Positions 7,571-15,190 of a stretch of 21,201 nt of DNA are shown one piece after another (positions within the stretch are counted from its first letter, which is position 1; each line of letters starts with the position of its first letter). The notes below the pieces were generated by a model, which worked only from the letters and a program-made list of their open reading frames with translations, had not been told where the DNA came from and searched no databases. Source of the stretch: CAZCCV01 sp964497515 (lineage in GTDB: Bacteria > Armatimonadota > UBA5829 > DTLH01); contig CAZCCV010000036.1 in NCBI GenBank assembly GCA_964497515.1, positions 1 to 21,201 on the forward strand, written 5' to 3'. Position numbers and translations under genes: made by a program.

Positions 7571-8035
7571 GTGTTGAATGGGGCGAGAAAAAGGCAAGTG
7601 ACTAACGGTGATGCAAAGAAGGTCAAAACTGCATTTATTGGGTGCTCGGTTTTCATAACTTTTGTACTTTTTGTGCTCGTGCTGCTGATGATTTCACTGT
7701 TCCGCAGCCCATATTATCAGCACATCGCAGAGTGTCGAAGCAACATCCAGCGACTCGGAGATGCCCTAGGCCGCTACGCCGATAAAAACGATGCGTATCC
7801 CGACGAACTCACCGACCTTGTCCCGGACTATATCCCCAAGAGTGTGCTTTACTGTCCATCAGATAAAAAGAACAAATCCCGCTCGACCTATGAGTATAAT
7901 AAGCCCGAGATAGACTATCCGGGAAATGCAATAATACTCATCTGTTATAATCATCATGGGTCATCATCTGTGCCAGGTGTAAGGATTCATTATCTGAAGA
8001 ATGGCACAGTTACGCTCTGGTCGGCGCAGAAGTAA
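7571..8035 (+). CDS. Small membrane-anchored pilin-like (pseudopilin-type) protein
   Basis: 154 residues. A basic cytoplasmic N-terminus (1-19) precedes one transmembrane helix (about 20-44). The extracytoplasmic part begins like type II secretion/pilin-like proteins, C-R-S-N-I-Q-R-L-G-D-A-L-G-R-Y-A-D at 55-71, then Y-P-D-E-L near 76-80 and Y-C-P-S-D near 94-98. The usual prepilin-peptidase site (G-F-T-L-[IV]-E type) is missing, so it probably stays anchored by an uncleaved helix. The start may be GTG 7571 (4 bases after GGAGG) or TTG 7574 (7 bases after); both are in frame. Divergent from the GHL10 gene. The homology call is by pattern only. Confidence 0.75.
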   Translation: MLNGARKRQVTNGDAKKVKTAFIGCSVFITFVLFVLVLLMISLFRSPYYQHIAECRSNIQRLGDALGRYADKNDAYPDELTDLVPDYIPKSVLYCPSDKKNKSRSTYEYNKPEIDYPGNAIILICYNHHGSSSVPGVRIHYLKNGTVTLWSAQK

Positions 8036-8135
8036 GAGAATGAGATGCCTGTGCCAGGAACCGGTCTTGCACCTGCCGAAAAGTCTCCGTAAAGATGGCT
8101 GTATCGAGTTGCCCGCCTTCACCTCTAGCTCCACT

Positions 8136-8166
8136 TTGGCAACACTCGCGACGGTTTGGGTATAAT
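8136..8166 (+). promoter_or_regulatory. Promoter with perfect TATAAT 8 bases before the PAS sensor start
   Basis: TATAAT at 8161-8166 and TTGGCA at 8136-8141 (5/6), with a long 19-base spacer. The ATG is at 8175, so a start at about 8173 would give a leaderless mRNA. No Shine-Dalgarno is present between the -10 box and the ATG. Confidence 0.6.
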
Positions 8167-8174
8167 ACAATAGT

Positions 8175-10022
8175 ATGTTTACCTCGGTCACGGGAATTCG
8201 ACTGGCTGTAGTCTTTGCAGCGTCAGCGGCAGCGATAGTGCTTCTCACAGACTACTCCGTGAGCAGTGTTCTTCTGCCTGTTTTTTTGCTCCTTACCTCT
8301 ATGTTTCACCACGAAGACAATATCGCTGATCTGCGTGCGTCTGAAGAACGCTGCCGGCTTCTAACCGAAACCGCCAGAGTATACATACACCATTTCACTC
8401 CTGAAGGCATCGTCACCTATATGAACGCCTATGCCGAAGAGATCAGCGGTTATTCGCGCGAAGAAATCATCGGCAAGAATTTTATGGATATATTCGTGCC
8501 CGAATACAACAGAGAGACTGTAACAAAGATGCTCGAGCCCGTATTCGCCGGTGCCATCGCTGTGGACTACGAAGCTCCAATGCTTACCAAGTCTGGCGAA
8601 GAAAGGATTATGCTCTGGAGCGGAGCACCGATAATGGGTGCAAACGGGGAACCAGAAGGTATTGTAGCCAGCGGGTTGGATGTTACCGACCGAAAACAGA
8701 TTCAACAAGATCTGATTCAATCAAAAGAACAGTATTGTGCTCTTATCAATGATACTCCTGTGGCCGTGGTAGTTGTGAGCGGAACCGGTATAGTTTATGC
8801 AAACCGTCGCTTCCGGGCGCTTACCGGTTATTCACGGAAAGAATTGAGTCGAATGGAAGTCTCGCAATTGGTGCATCCCGCCGAGAGCGATAGGCTCCAC
8901 GATACACTCTCACTGCTTTTCGCTGGTCAACCGGTGTCGCAACCTATAGAGTATCGGCTGAAAACAAAGACTGGCGAGGAGCGCATTGTTCAAGGGCAGG
9001 CATTGAAAACCGTCTTCGATGGTCAAGATGCAGTGCTTGCAAGCGTTACAGACATTACCGACTTCAGACGCACACAAGATGCCCTCCGTAACTCAGAACT
9101 CCTCTATAGAACGTTGGTCGACCGCAGTCTGGCTGGCGTTTTTGTAATGCAGGATGCGAGCGTTGTGTTTACTAACAAGCGTGCGCGCGAGATTCTGGGT
9201 TACACACGGGAAGAAATCGAGCGGTTGAGTGCCTGGGATCTTGTTCATCCGGACGATCGAGCAATGGTTATGGATAGAGCTATGCGAAGATTAAATGGTG
9301 AGAGGGTTGCCGAACGCTATGAGTATCGATTGATGCACAAGAACGGTCAGGCACGTTTGGTTGAATCCTGGTCGGCGCTAATTGAGTATAAGGGCACGCC
9401 CGCTATCCTTGCGAGTTTTTTGGATGTCACCGAAAGGCAAAGAACAGAGGAGTTGCGTTTGGAGGCTGAACGCGAGTTAGAGCGGCACAAACGCCGACTG
9501 CATTCCCAGGCGATCACAGCACTCACGCGCGGTAAGCTCGAGATATTGGAACCCGAACAGATGCGATCCAGAGTCGCAGGGGATCAGTTGGCTGTTGAAG
9601 TATCCGAGCATATGCACGTTCGGATAGCGAGACATATGGTAAAGGAGTTTGTAGCCAATGCAGGTCTCGAGGGCGAGAGATTGAACGATTTCGTGCTCGC
9701 TGTGGGCGAAGCTACTGTAAACGCAGTGAAACACGCCGGAGCGGGAACCGTTACTGCAGGTAGAAGGAATGGGGTTGTATGGGTGGCCGTGGCCGACAAG
9801 GGGCCAGGGATGGATTCATTCGTCCTTACCCAGGCGGCACTCAGCAAGGGGTTCTCTACAAAACCTTCTTTGGGCCTTGGTTATTCGTTTATCCTCGATG
9901 GATCAGACCACGTCGTTCTCGCCACCTCTCCAGAAGGGACCATTGTGGAGATGGAGAAAAACATCGATCCCCCCAAATCAACGCTTCCTATAGATATATC
10001 GCGGATTCCGGATCTGTGGTAG
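8175..10022 (+). CDS. Membrane sensor: three PAS domains plus RsbW-type ATPase (serine-kinase-like)
   Basis: 615 residues. Two hydrophobic helices (about 8-25 and 30-44) anchor the N-terminus. PAS domains lie at about 52-178, 182-300 and 304-425, each ending in the PAS-associated pattern (D-V-T-D-R, D-I-T-D-F, D-V-T-E-R). A helical, coiled-coil-like linker (425-450) leads to a HATPase domain at about 480-595: N-box E512-A-T-V-N515-A-V-K-H, G1 D541-K-G-P-G-M546, G2 S-L-G-L-G-Y at 565-570. There is no His-containing dimerisation helix. The short ATPase with E-A-T-x-N-A resembles RsbW/SpoIIAB anti-sigma kinases, so it probably controls a partner-switching (anti-anti-sigma) output rather than a response regulator. 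No partner is encoded nearby. Its stop abuts the convergent radical SAM gene. Confidence 0.9.
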   Translation: MFTSVTGIRLAVVFAASAAAIVLLTDYSVSSVLLPVFLLLTSMFHHEDNIADLRASEERCRLLTETARVYIHHFTPEGIVTYMNAYAEEISGYSREEIIGKNFMDIFVPEYNRETVTKMLEPVFAGAIAVDYEAPMLTKSGEERIMLWSGAPIMGANGEPEGIVASGLDVTDRKQIQQDLIQSKEQYCALINDTPVAVVVVSGTGIVYANRRFRALTGYSRKELSRMEVSQLVHPAESDRLHDTLSLLFAGQPVSQPIEYRLKTKTGEERIVQGQALKTVFDGQDAVLASVTDITDFRRTQDALRNSELLYRTLVDRSLAGVFVMQDASVVFTNKRAREILGYTREEIERLSAWDLVHPDDRAMVMDRAMRRLNGERVAERYEYRLMHKNGQARLVESWSALIEYKGTPAILASFLDVTERQRTEELRLEAERELERHKRRLHSQAITALTRGKLEILEPEQMRSRVAGDQLAVEVSEHMHVRIARHMVKEFVANAGLEGERLNDFVLAVGEATVNAVKHAGAGTVTAGRRNGVVWVAVADKGPGMDSFVLTQAALSKGFSTKPSLGLGYSFILDGSDHVVLATSPEGTIVEMEKNIDPPKSTLPIDISRIPDLW

Positions 10023-11129
10023 TCACATTACTATGTTGAGGTCGGTTCCGTCAGTTGCACATTCGCCTTCTGGAGAAACACCAAGTACCTTCGTTCGATA
10101 ATGCGTGCGTTCCACCGCCAAAGTGCCATCCGTGTAGCAGTAAGTGTTTTGTCCGGTTTCCGTGGCCAGATTCCCCGTATACACGAACTTCAGCCCTCTA
10201 TCTTTGCCAATCTTTGCCGCTCCAAAGAGCGTCTCCGGAGGGGTGGGAGGCACGTCCTGCATCTCAGCATAGGGGAAGAACCTGGTTACGTGCCAGGGAG
10301 TGAGATCTCCAAGGTTGTCGCGTATCCACTCGGCAATCTGTGTTAACTCACTTTCGGAGTCATTCCAGGATGGAATGATATTCGTTATACACTCCACGTG
10401 CATATTCCACTTCTCCTTTGCACGTTTGGCGGTAGCCAAAACGCCATCGACCGACGGGACTTTGATGAGCTCTCTATAGAAAGCGCTCGACATACTCTTG
10501 ATATCTACTCTGTAAACGTCGAGATAAGGCCCAATGGCATCCAAGTGCTCTTCGGTAGCATATCCGTTAGTAACATATACGGTATACAGACCAGATGCTT
10601 TGGCAAGTTTGGCAGAGTCCAGCGTGTACTCGAGCCAGATACTCGGTTCATTGTAAGTCCAGGCTATGCCCTGACATCCAGATTCGCGCGCAATTCTCAC
10701 TAGGTCTTCAGGAGTGAAACCATAGTGGCACAGGTTGCTGGGAGATACAGCGTCGGCAAATGATATCTGCCAGTTCTGACAGAACATGCACCGGAAATTG
10801 CAGCCAAGACTTCCTACAGAGTAGACCTGTGACCCCGGTTTGAAGTGGTAAACAGGCTTTTTCTCGATCGGGTCGGCGGCAGCAGACGATACAACACCGT
10901 AGGTTGTAGTGTAGATTGTGCCTCCTGCGTTGATTCTCGTCTGGCAGTAGCCTGCTCTGCCATCTGGAATCACGCATCTTCGCTGACACACGTTGCACCT
11001 TACGCGCTTATCACCCAGGCTCTCCTGAAGCAGTGACGGCTTGAGAATTCTGCTTTCAACGAGCTTTCGGTACTCCGCTTCTTCAACTCGAAGAAGATCA
11101 GATTCGCCAACAATGTTGTTCTCGTTCAT
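10023..11129 (-). CDS. amrS: AmmeMemoRadiSam system radical SAM enzyme
   Basis: 368 residues, usual length for the family. The radical SAM cluster motif C110-N-F-R-C114-M-F-C117 lies in G-S-L-G-C-N-F-R-C-M-F-C-Q-N-W. An N-terminal Cys set (C45, C48, C52, C62; C-N-V-C-Q-R-R-C...G-Y-C) precedes it, as is usual here and in pyruvate formate-lyase activase relatives. Downstream are W-T-Y-N-E-P-S and Y-V-T-N-G-Y. The enzyme cleaves S-adenosylmethionine with a 4Fe-4S cluster; the biological substrate of the AMMECR1/MEMO1/radical SAM set is not settled. Neither AMMECR1 nor MEMO1 is in this window. Upstream, GGATGAGG lies 4 bases from the ATG and could serve as SD; TAGGAT 8 bases upstream could instead be a -10. 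Confidence 0.93.
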   Translation of the reverse strand: MNENNIVGESDLLRVEEAEYRKLVESRILKPSLLQESLGDKRVRCNVCQRRCVIPDGRAGYCQTRINAGGTIYTTTYGVVSSAAADPIEKKPVYHFKPGSQVYSVGSLGCNFRCMFCQNWQISFADAVSPSNLCHYGFTPEDLVRIARESGCQGIAWTYNEPSIWLEYTLDSAKLAKASGLYTVYVTNGYATEEHLDAIGPYLDVYRVDIKSMSSAFYRELIKVPSVDGVLATAKRAKEKWNMHVECITNIIPSWNDSESELTQIAEWIRDNLGDLTPWHVTRFFPYAEMQDVPPTPPETLFGAAKIGKDRGLKFVYTGNLATETGQNTYCYTDGTLAVERTHYRTKVLGVSPEGECATDGTDLNIVM

Positions 11130-11202
11130 ACGGCCTCATCCTATCTACAATTAATAGTTTCCAATATTCTGACAAACATTGCAGCAAAAGACTGCTCCTG
11201 CC

Positions 11203-11208
11203 GATAAT
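11203..11208 (+). promoter_or_regulatory. Likely -10 box (GATAAT) for the small membrane protein / GGDEF-HD-GYP operon
   Basis: GATAAT (5/6) ends 8 bases before the ATG at 11217, with a weak TTGCAG 18 bases further up (11179-11184). It has the same geometry as the boxes before the PAS sensor, GHL10 and QueG genes, implying a leaderless transcript. It is the weakest of the four. Confidence 0.4.
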
Positions 11209-11216
11209 GAGTCTTG

Positions 11217-11447
11217 ATGAATAACTCTTACCCAGGATTAATACTGGCTGCAGCAGGTGTGTTTGCACTGGCGGCTGCTATTGGCTTTTCCGGGCTATCG
11301 GTAGAATGTGCAATTGTACTGAGTGCATTGGCCATTTTAACCGCTGTGTTCTGTTCATTTGCCCTTTTTACTCGCTGTCGAGTCCGTTCGTCTGAGAACA
11401 TCATACACGAGCGTGAGGGAGATGTCCTCCATGTCCGTACCAGATAG
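11217..11447 (+). CDS. Small two-helix membrane protein, unknown function
   Basis: 76 residues with two hydrophobic stretches (about 7-25 and 29-49) and a charged tail rich in Arg, Glu and His. No family is recognised. The ATG at 11217 is preferred over the TTG at 11214 because of the -10 box 8 bases upstream; there is no clear SD. The last 17 bases overlap the start of the GGDEF/HD-GYP gene, which suggests translational coupling and possibly a membrane partner for that otherwise soluble regulator. The hydrophobic pattern and overlap support a real gene, but a chance frame is possible. Confidence 0.55.
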   Translation: MNNSYPGLILAAAGVFALAAAIGFSGLSVECAIVLSALAILTAVFCSFALFTRCRVRSSENIIHEREGDVLHVRTR

Positions 11448-13932
11448 TCTGCTCCGGCGTTTGGCCGAAGTCACCGCAGAAGCAACTCAATCGGATATCG
11501 CTGTTGTTCTGATATCCGAAGGGGCATCTCTTAAGGTAGCGGCAGGTCACAACGTCAAAACGCACGGTGTGCTGGGCGCTTCTGTACCACTTGGTAAAAC
11601 CACATTCTGCGGCAAGACAATCGCAAAAGACCGCGAAGCAATGCTCGATGACATCTCCAAGCTGCCTGCGCCTATTCGTCCTGCTTTTGAGCTCTGTGGG
11701 GCGAAAGTCGTTCTGGGGATACCTATTACCGGCAGCGAGTCGACAGGTATACTTCTGCTGGGCACTTCACGCTATTCCTATAACGAATCCGAAATCTTGA
11801 GCGCAAAGAATATGGCCTGGTTGGCTGCACCAATGCGTGCACACGATCGCCTGCTTAATGAACTCTCCAAAGAAGTCAACGAACTCCGATGGCTTTCTCG
11901 GATAACCGATAGAATCAGCCTCGAAGATGGGCACGATAAGGTCATAACAGCCATTGCCGAGTCAGCAAGCGAGCTGCTCGAGGCTGATGCTGTCGCGCTT
12001 TACCTTCTGGATGACCATACCAAACGTCTGAACTGCGCTGTTTCAGACAGACTGCCTTTTGCTCTAGTGGAACCGAAGTCCGACAAGCAGCAGTCTATGC
12101 TTCTTGATGCTCTCGGCCAATCAGAACCGCTTTCCGTTCCGGATTTGCAGCAGCTTCCGACGGAATCACCGTTGCGCGAGTTAATACTGGATGTGAATAT
12201 CCGCAGCGTCATCGGTCTTCAACTACGGCACAGAGGCAAACCGATTGGTCTTCTGGTCGCAATGTACCGACGTCCTAACGCAGCTTGTGAACGCCGGATG
12301 GAACTCTGCCGAGTGCTTGCCCTCGATGCCGGGGTTGCGCTCAACTACTCCAGACTTTTAGAGCAGTCCAGATGCCTAGTGCGCGATTTAGAAGAAGCTA
12401 ACGAGCGACTCCAACAGCAGGCCGTGCACGATGGTCTCACAGGACTTCCTAACCACAGGTCGTTTCATCAAAGGCTTACAGAGTTCGTTCACCGAGTTGG
12501 CAGGTACGGAGAAACATTTTCCGTTGCGATGCTGGATGTCGACCATTTCAAGGCTTACAACGACGCATATGGCCACCAGGAAGGGGACCTAGCGCTCCAG
12601 CAGATTGCTCAAATAATCTCCAAATCGCTCCGTGAAGCCGATCTTCCCGCAAGATACGGCGGAGAAGAGTTTGCGATAATTATGCCGCACACTTCAAAAA
12701 CGCTGGCGCGAATCGGAGTCGAGCGCATCCGCAAGGCCATCGATACATTCGTGTTTAGAAACGGCAAGCTGACGATCTCCGGAGGAATTGCCGAATGTCC
12801 TTCAGATGGCGTTACGGCAAATGAAGTGCTGGAAAAGGCAGATAGAGCACTCTATCACTCGAAACTGACAGGTCGTAACCGAGTATGTCTGTGGGCGACA
12901 TCACCGGAGGATAACATATCAGCCGAGTCGAGCAGCGAAGGACGTGTAGTGACGGTTCTGGTGGTCGAAAACGACCGTGAAGCGAGGCGTGCTATGGAAA
13001 GCGCTTTGCACCAAGCAGGCTATGAACTGTCTCGCGCATCTTCCACTCAAGAGGCCATAGGGCTCTTGAGAAGCCAGAAGTTCGATATAATGCTTTCAGA
13101 TTCGCTGATACTCGGCACAGAGGGGATGCAAGTCCTTGGCCTTGCATCGTCGATTCACCCGATGATGCCCATTGTTGTCACCACAGCACCGTCCATGGCG
13201 AATGAAGCCAGGCAAGCGATGCGGCACGGCATAACCGACCTTCTCGTCAAACCGTTCAATGTGCAGGAACTTCCGGTTGTCATCGAGCGAAACCTGGAAC
13301 GAAAACGCATAGAGCGGCAGATGCTCCTCGAAAAGAGCACAGGAATACTCCTGCAGGCTATTGATGCTCTTGTCGCAGCAATTGACGCAAAAGACAGCCT
13401 CACCGCTGGCCACACTGCGCGAGTCACACACATATCGCTTGCTATAGCCGATACTTTGGGTTTGCCGTCCGAAGAGCGTTACACTCTTGAGCTTGCAGCC
13501 AGACTGCACGACATCGGCAAACTCTCTCTGCCGGACTCTGCACTCAACAAACCAGGGCGGCTTTCGGATGAAGAGTGGGCCGCAATGCAGCGACACCCAC
13601 TTGTCGGCAGTCAGATCGTCGGAGCGATAGAGGAACTCTCCTATATTTCGACGATCGTTCGTCACCATCACGAACGACTCGATGGGAACGGTTACCCGGA
13701 TGGGCTTCAGGGCGAGGCAATTCCATTCCTTTCTCGTATTATCGCGGTTGCAGACGCCTTCGAAGCTATGACCAGTGAAAGATCGTACAGACAGCGGATG
13801 ACTACCGATGAGGCTACCAGTGAGCTTCGCAGATGTGTCGGCACACACTACTCCGAAGAGATTGTAGAAGCCTTGGTAGAGAGCTTGAAATCTGGAGCTA
13901 TCGAAGAAGAGACCGAGTGCGACGCAGCGTAG
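11431..13932 (+). CDS. GAF-GAF-GGDEF-REC-HD-GYP protein: bifunctional c-di-GMP cyclase/phosphodiesterase
   Basis: 833 residues from the ATG at 11431, chosen because AGGGAG (11416-11421) lies 9 bases upstream; an in-frame ATG at 11422 is too close to it. GAF-like domains lie at about 8-140 and 150-310. The GGDEF domain is at about 325-490 with active-site G-G-E-E-F (410-414) and an inhibitory-site R401-E-A-D404 exactly five residues before it; the metal Asp lies in D-V-D-H-F. A receiver domain follows at about 507-625: phosphoacceptor D557, T584, K607, but the acidic pair reads E513-N514. HD-GYP is at about 640-825 with H661, H693-D694, H722, H745-H746-H747 and D-G-N-G-Y-P at 751-756, all intact. 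Both synthesis and breakdown of c-di-GMP look chemically possible, with GAF ligand binding and REC phosphorylation as inputs. It follows the small membrane protein gene. Confidence 0.93.
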   Translation: MSVPDSLLRRLAEVTAEATQSDIAVVLISEGASLKVAAGHNVKTHGVLGASVPLGKTTFCGKTIAKDREAMLDDISKLPAPIRPAFELCGAKVVLGIPITGSESTGILLLGTSRYSYNESEILSAKNMAWLAAPMRAHDRLLNELSKEVNELRWLSRITDRISLEDGHDKVITAIAESASELLEADAVALYLLDDHTKRLNCAVSDRLPFALVEPKSDKQQSMLLDALGQSEPLSVPDLQQLPTESPLRELILDVNIRSVIGLQLRHRGKPIGLLVAMYRRPNAACERRMELCRVLALDAGVALNYSRLLEQSRCLVRDLEEANERLQQQAVHDGLTGLPNHRSFHQRLTEFVHRVGRYGETFSVAMLDVDHFKAYNDAYGHQEGDLALQQIAQIISKSLREADLPARYGGEEFAIIMPHTSKTLARIGVERIRKAIDTFVFRNGKLTISGGIAECPSDGVTANEVLEKADRALYHSKLTGRNRVCLWATSPEDNISAESSSEGRVVTVLVVENDREARRAMESALHQAGYELSRASSTQEAIGLLRSQKFDIMLSDSLILGTEGMQVLGLASSIHPMMPIVVTTAPSMANEARQAMRHGITDLLVKPFNVQELPVVIERNLERKRIERQMLLEKSTGILLQAIDALVAAIDAKDSLTAGHTARVTHISLAIADTLGLPSEERYTLELAARLHDIGKLSLPDSALNKPGRLSDEEWAAMQRHPLVGSQIVGAIEELSYISTIVRHHHERLDGNGYPDGLQGEAIPFLSRIIAVADAFEAMTSERSYRQRMTTDEATSELRRCVGTHYSEEIVEALVESLKSGAIEEETECDAA

Positions 13933-13946
13933 TTGCCTTCTTTTAA

Positions 13947-15068
13947 CTATCTGATACCCAGTTCCGGCTTCGCCCGCACAAACCTCTGAATACTATCCAG
14001 GCCAAAAGTTCCTTCCAGACGGTTGTCTTCCACAACCCACAGCCGGTTGGTCGGCTCAGAAGAGAGCTTCATAAACGCGTCCCACGCATCATCATTCTTC
14101 CGTAGAGTCGATACGCTTTCGATTGGCAGCGCTATCTGCCTTACGGTAGTGTAGTTCCAGCTGTTTCTTGGAATCGCTCTTACTTCATCCAGTCCAGCTA
14201 TGCCGATAATGTTGCCGTTTTCAGCCACGGGATAACTAGTGGAGTTCTGATGCATTAAGAAGTTTTGGAAGAAGTCTTCCACCGTCACATTTGGAGCAAC
14301 AGTGTGGACTTCGGTAGTCATTATGTGCTCCACTTCAACTTCGGACAACGCCTCTTTCAGCACCACCTGCAGGCGGCTCTGTTTGGCAGCACTCATTAGG
14401 AACCAACCGATTAGCGATATCCACAGTGCTCCAAAGTCGCCGAGTATGAGCATACGCAATACCCCGTAAGCGATCATTAGTATGCCGATACCCTGCCCGA
14501 GGGCTGATGCGAACTTGGTAGATTTCACGTAGTTGCCTGTCAAAGCCCAGAGTACCGATCGAAGCACCCTTCCACCATCGAGTGGAAAGCCTGGAACCAG
14601 GTTAAAAACCCCGAGCACAATATTAATGTAGCCGAGGTAGGAAGCTACTGCAACCACCGATATTGGCCAGTGGTTTCTGGATCCCAAAGTACTTATTGCG
14701 AGGAATAGAATGCCGAGAGCAAAACTGGTTAGTGGGCCGGCAATTGTTATGTTGAACTCGGCTCTCGGTCTCTTGGGTTCAGATCCGAACAGTGCGACGC
14801 CTCCAAAGATGTATAGCGTGATACCCTTTATCTCAATGCCGTACCATCTGGCAACAACACTGTGCATCAATTCGTGGGCTAAGACAGATGCAAAAAGAAA
14901 CAGTGCTGCCACCAGTCCCATCGTCCACGTGGCAACAGGTGAGAGTGATTTGTACGTTGTAGCAAATGCTGATTGCACTCCCAGAACTACCAAAACAAGC
15001 AGTATTACCCAGCTCCGGTCAATAGCAATCGGAAATCCAGCTATTCTCCCGAGTCTCAAGCCGTTCAT
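13947..15068 (-). CDS. Site-2 protease, M50 family, with C-terminal CBS region
   Basis: 373 residues. Multiple membrane helices cover 1-230. The zinc motif H65-E-L-M-H69 sits in a helix, and the third ligand motif is N156-L-V-P-G-F-P-L-D164-G-G-R. The SpoIVFB/Rip3-type core is followed by a soluble region (about 235-370) with two CBS-like segments (I-M-T-T-E-V-H-T-V-A-P and a second degenerate one). The family cuts membrane-bound substrates such as anti-sigma factors within the bilayer; CBS domains in relatives bind ATP/AMP. The substrate is unknown. No anti-sigma factor is adjacent. Divergent from queG (122 bases apart); convergent with the c-di-GMP gene, stop-to-stop gap 14 bases. The SD is weak (AGGT). 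I could not find a clear promoter. Confidence 0.92.
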   Translation of the reverse strand: MNGLRLGRIAGFPIAIDRSWVILLVLVVLGVQSAFATTYKSLSPVATWTMGLVAALFLFASVLAHELMHSVVARWYGIEIKGITLYIFGGVALFGSEPKRPRAEFNITIAGPLTSFALGILFLAISTLGSRNHWPISVVAVASYLGYINIVLGVFNLVPGFPLDGGRVLRSVLWALTGNYVKSTKFASALGQGIGILMIAYGVLRMLILGDFGALWISLIGWFLMSAAKQSRLQVVLKEALSEVEVEHIMTTEVHTVAPNVTVEDFFQNFLMHQNSTSYPVAENGNIIGIAGLDEVRAIPRNSWNYTTVRQIALPIESVSTLRKNDDAWDAFMKLSSEPTNRLWVVEDNRLEGTFGLDSIQRFVRAKPELGIR

Positions 15069-15171
15069 AGTCTGTTACCTGTTCAATGATCTCTCAACCA
15101 TCATGAATTACCTTTCGATCGGGCAGGTGGAACATTCTGTTCATCTTGTTGCCAGACAGTTCCTCGTTACA

Positions 15172-15180
15172 TGCTATACT
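15172..15180 (+). promoter_or_regulatory. Extended -10 (TGC-TATACT) just before queG
   Basis: TGC followed by TATACT (15175-15180) ends 10 bases before the ATG at 15191. TTGCCA (15149-15154) lies 20 bases upstream, too far for a normal -35 but tolerated with an extended -10. No SD precedes the ATG, so a leaderless mRNA is likely. The layout is the same as at the GHL10 start. Confidence 0.58.
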
Positions 15181-15190
15181 CTTTTCAGAT

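Noticed and set aside
7968..8057. Repeated CTGTGCCAGG within and just after the pilin-like gene
   Set aside because: Only two copies of ten bases; compatible with chance.
13096..13848. Minus-strand open frame of 250 codons inside the HD-GYP region
   Set aside because: Shadow of the REC/HD-GYP coding sequence, whose catalytic motifs are all in the plus frame.
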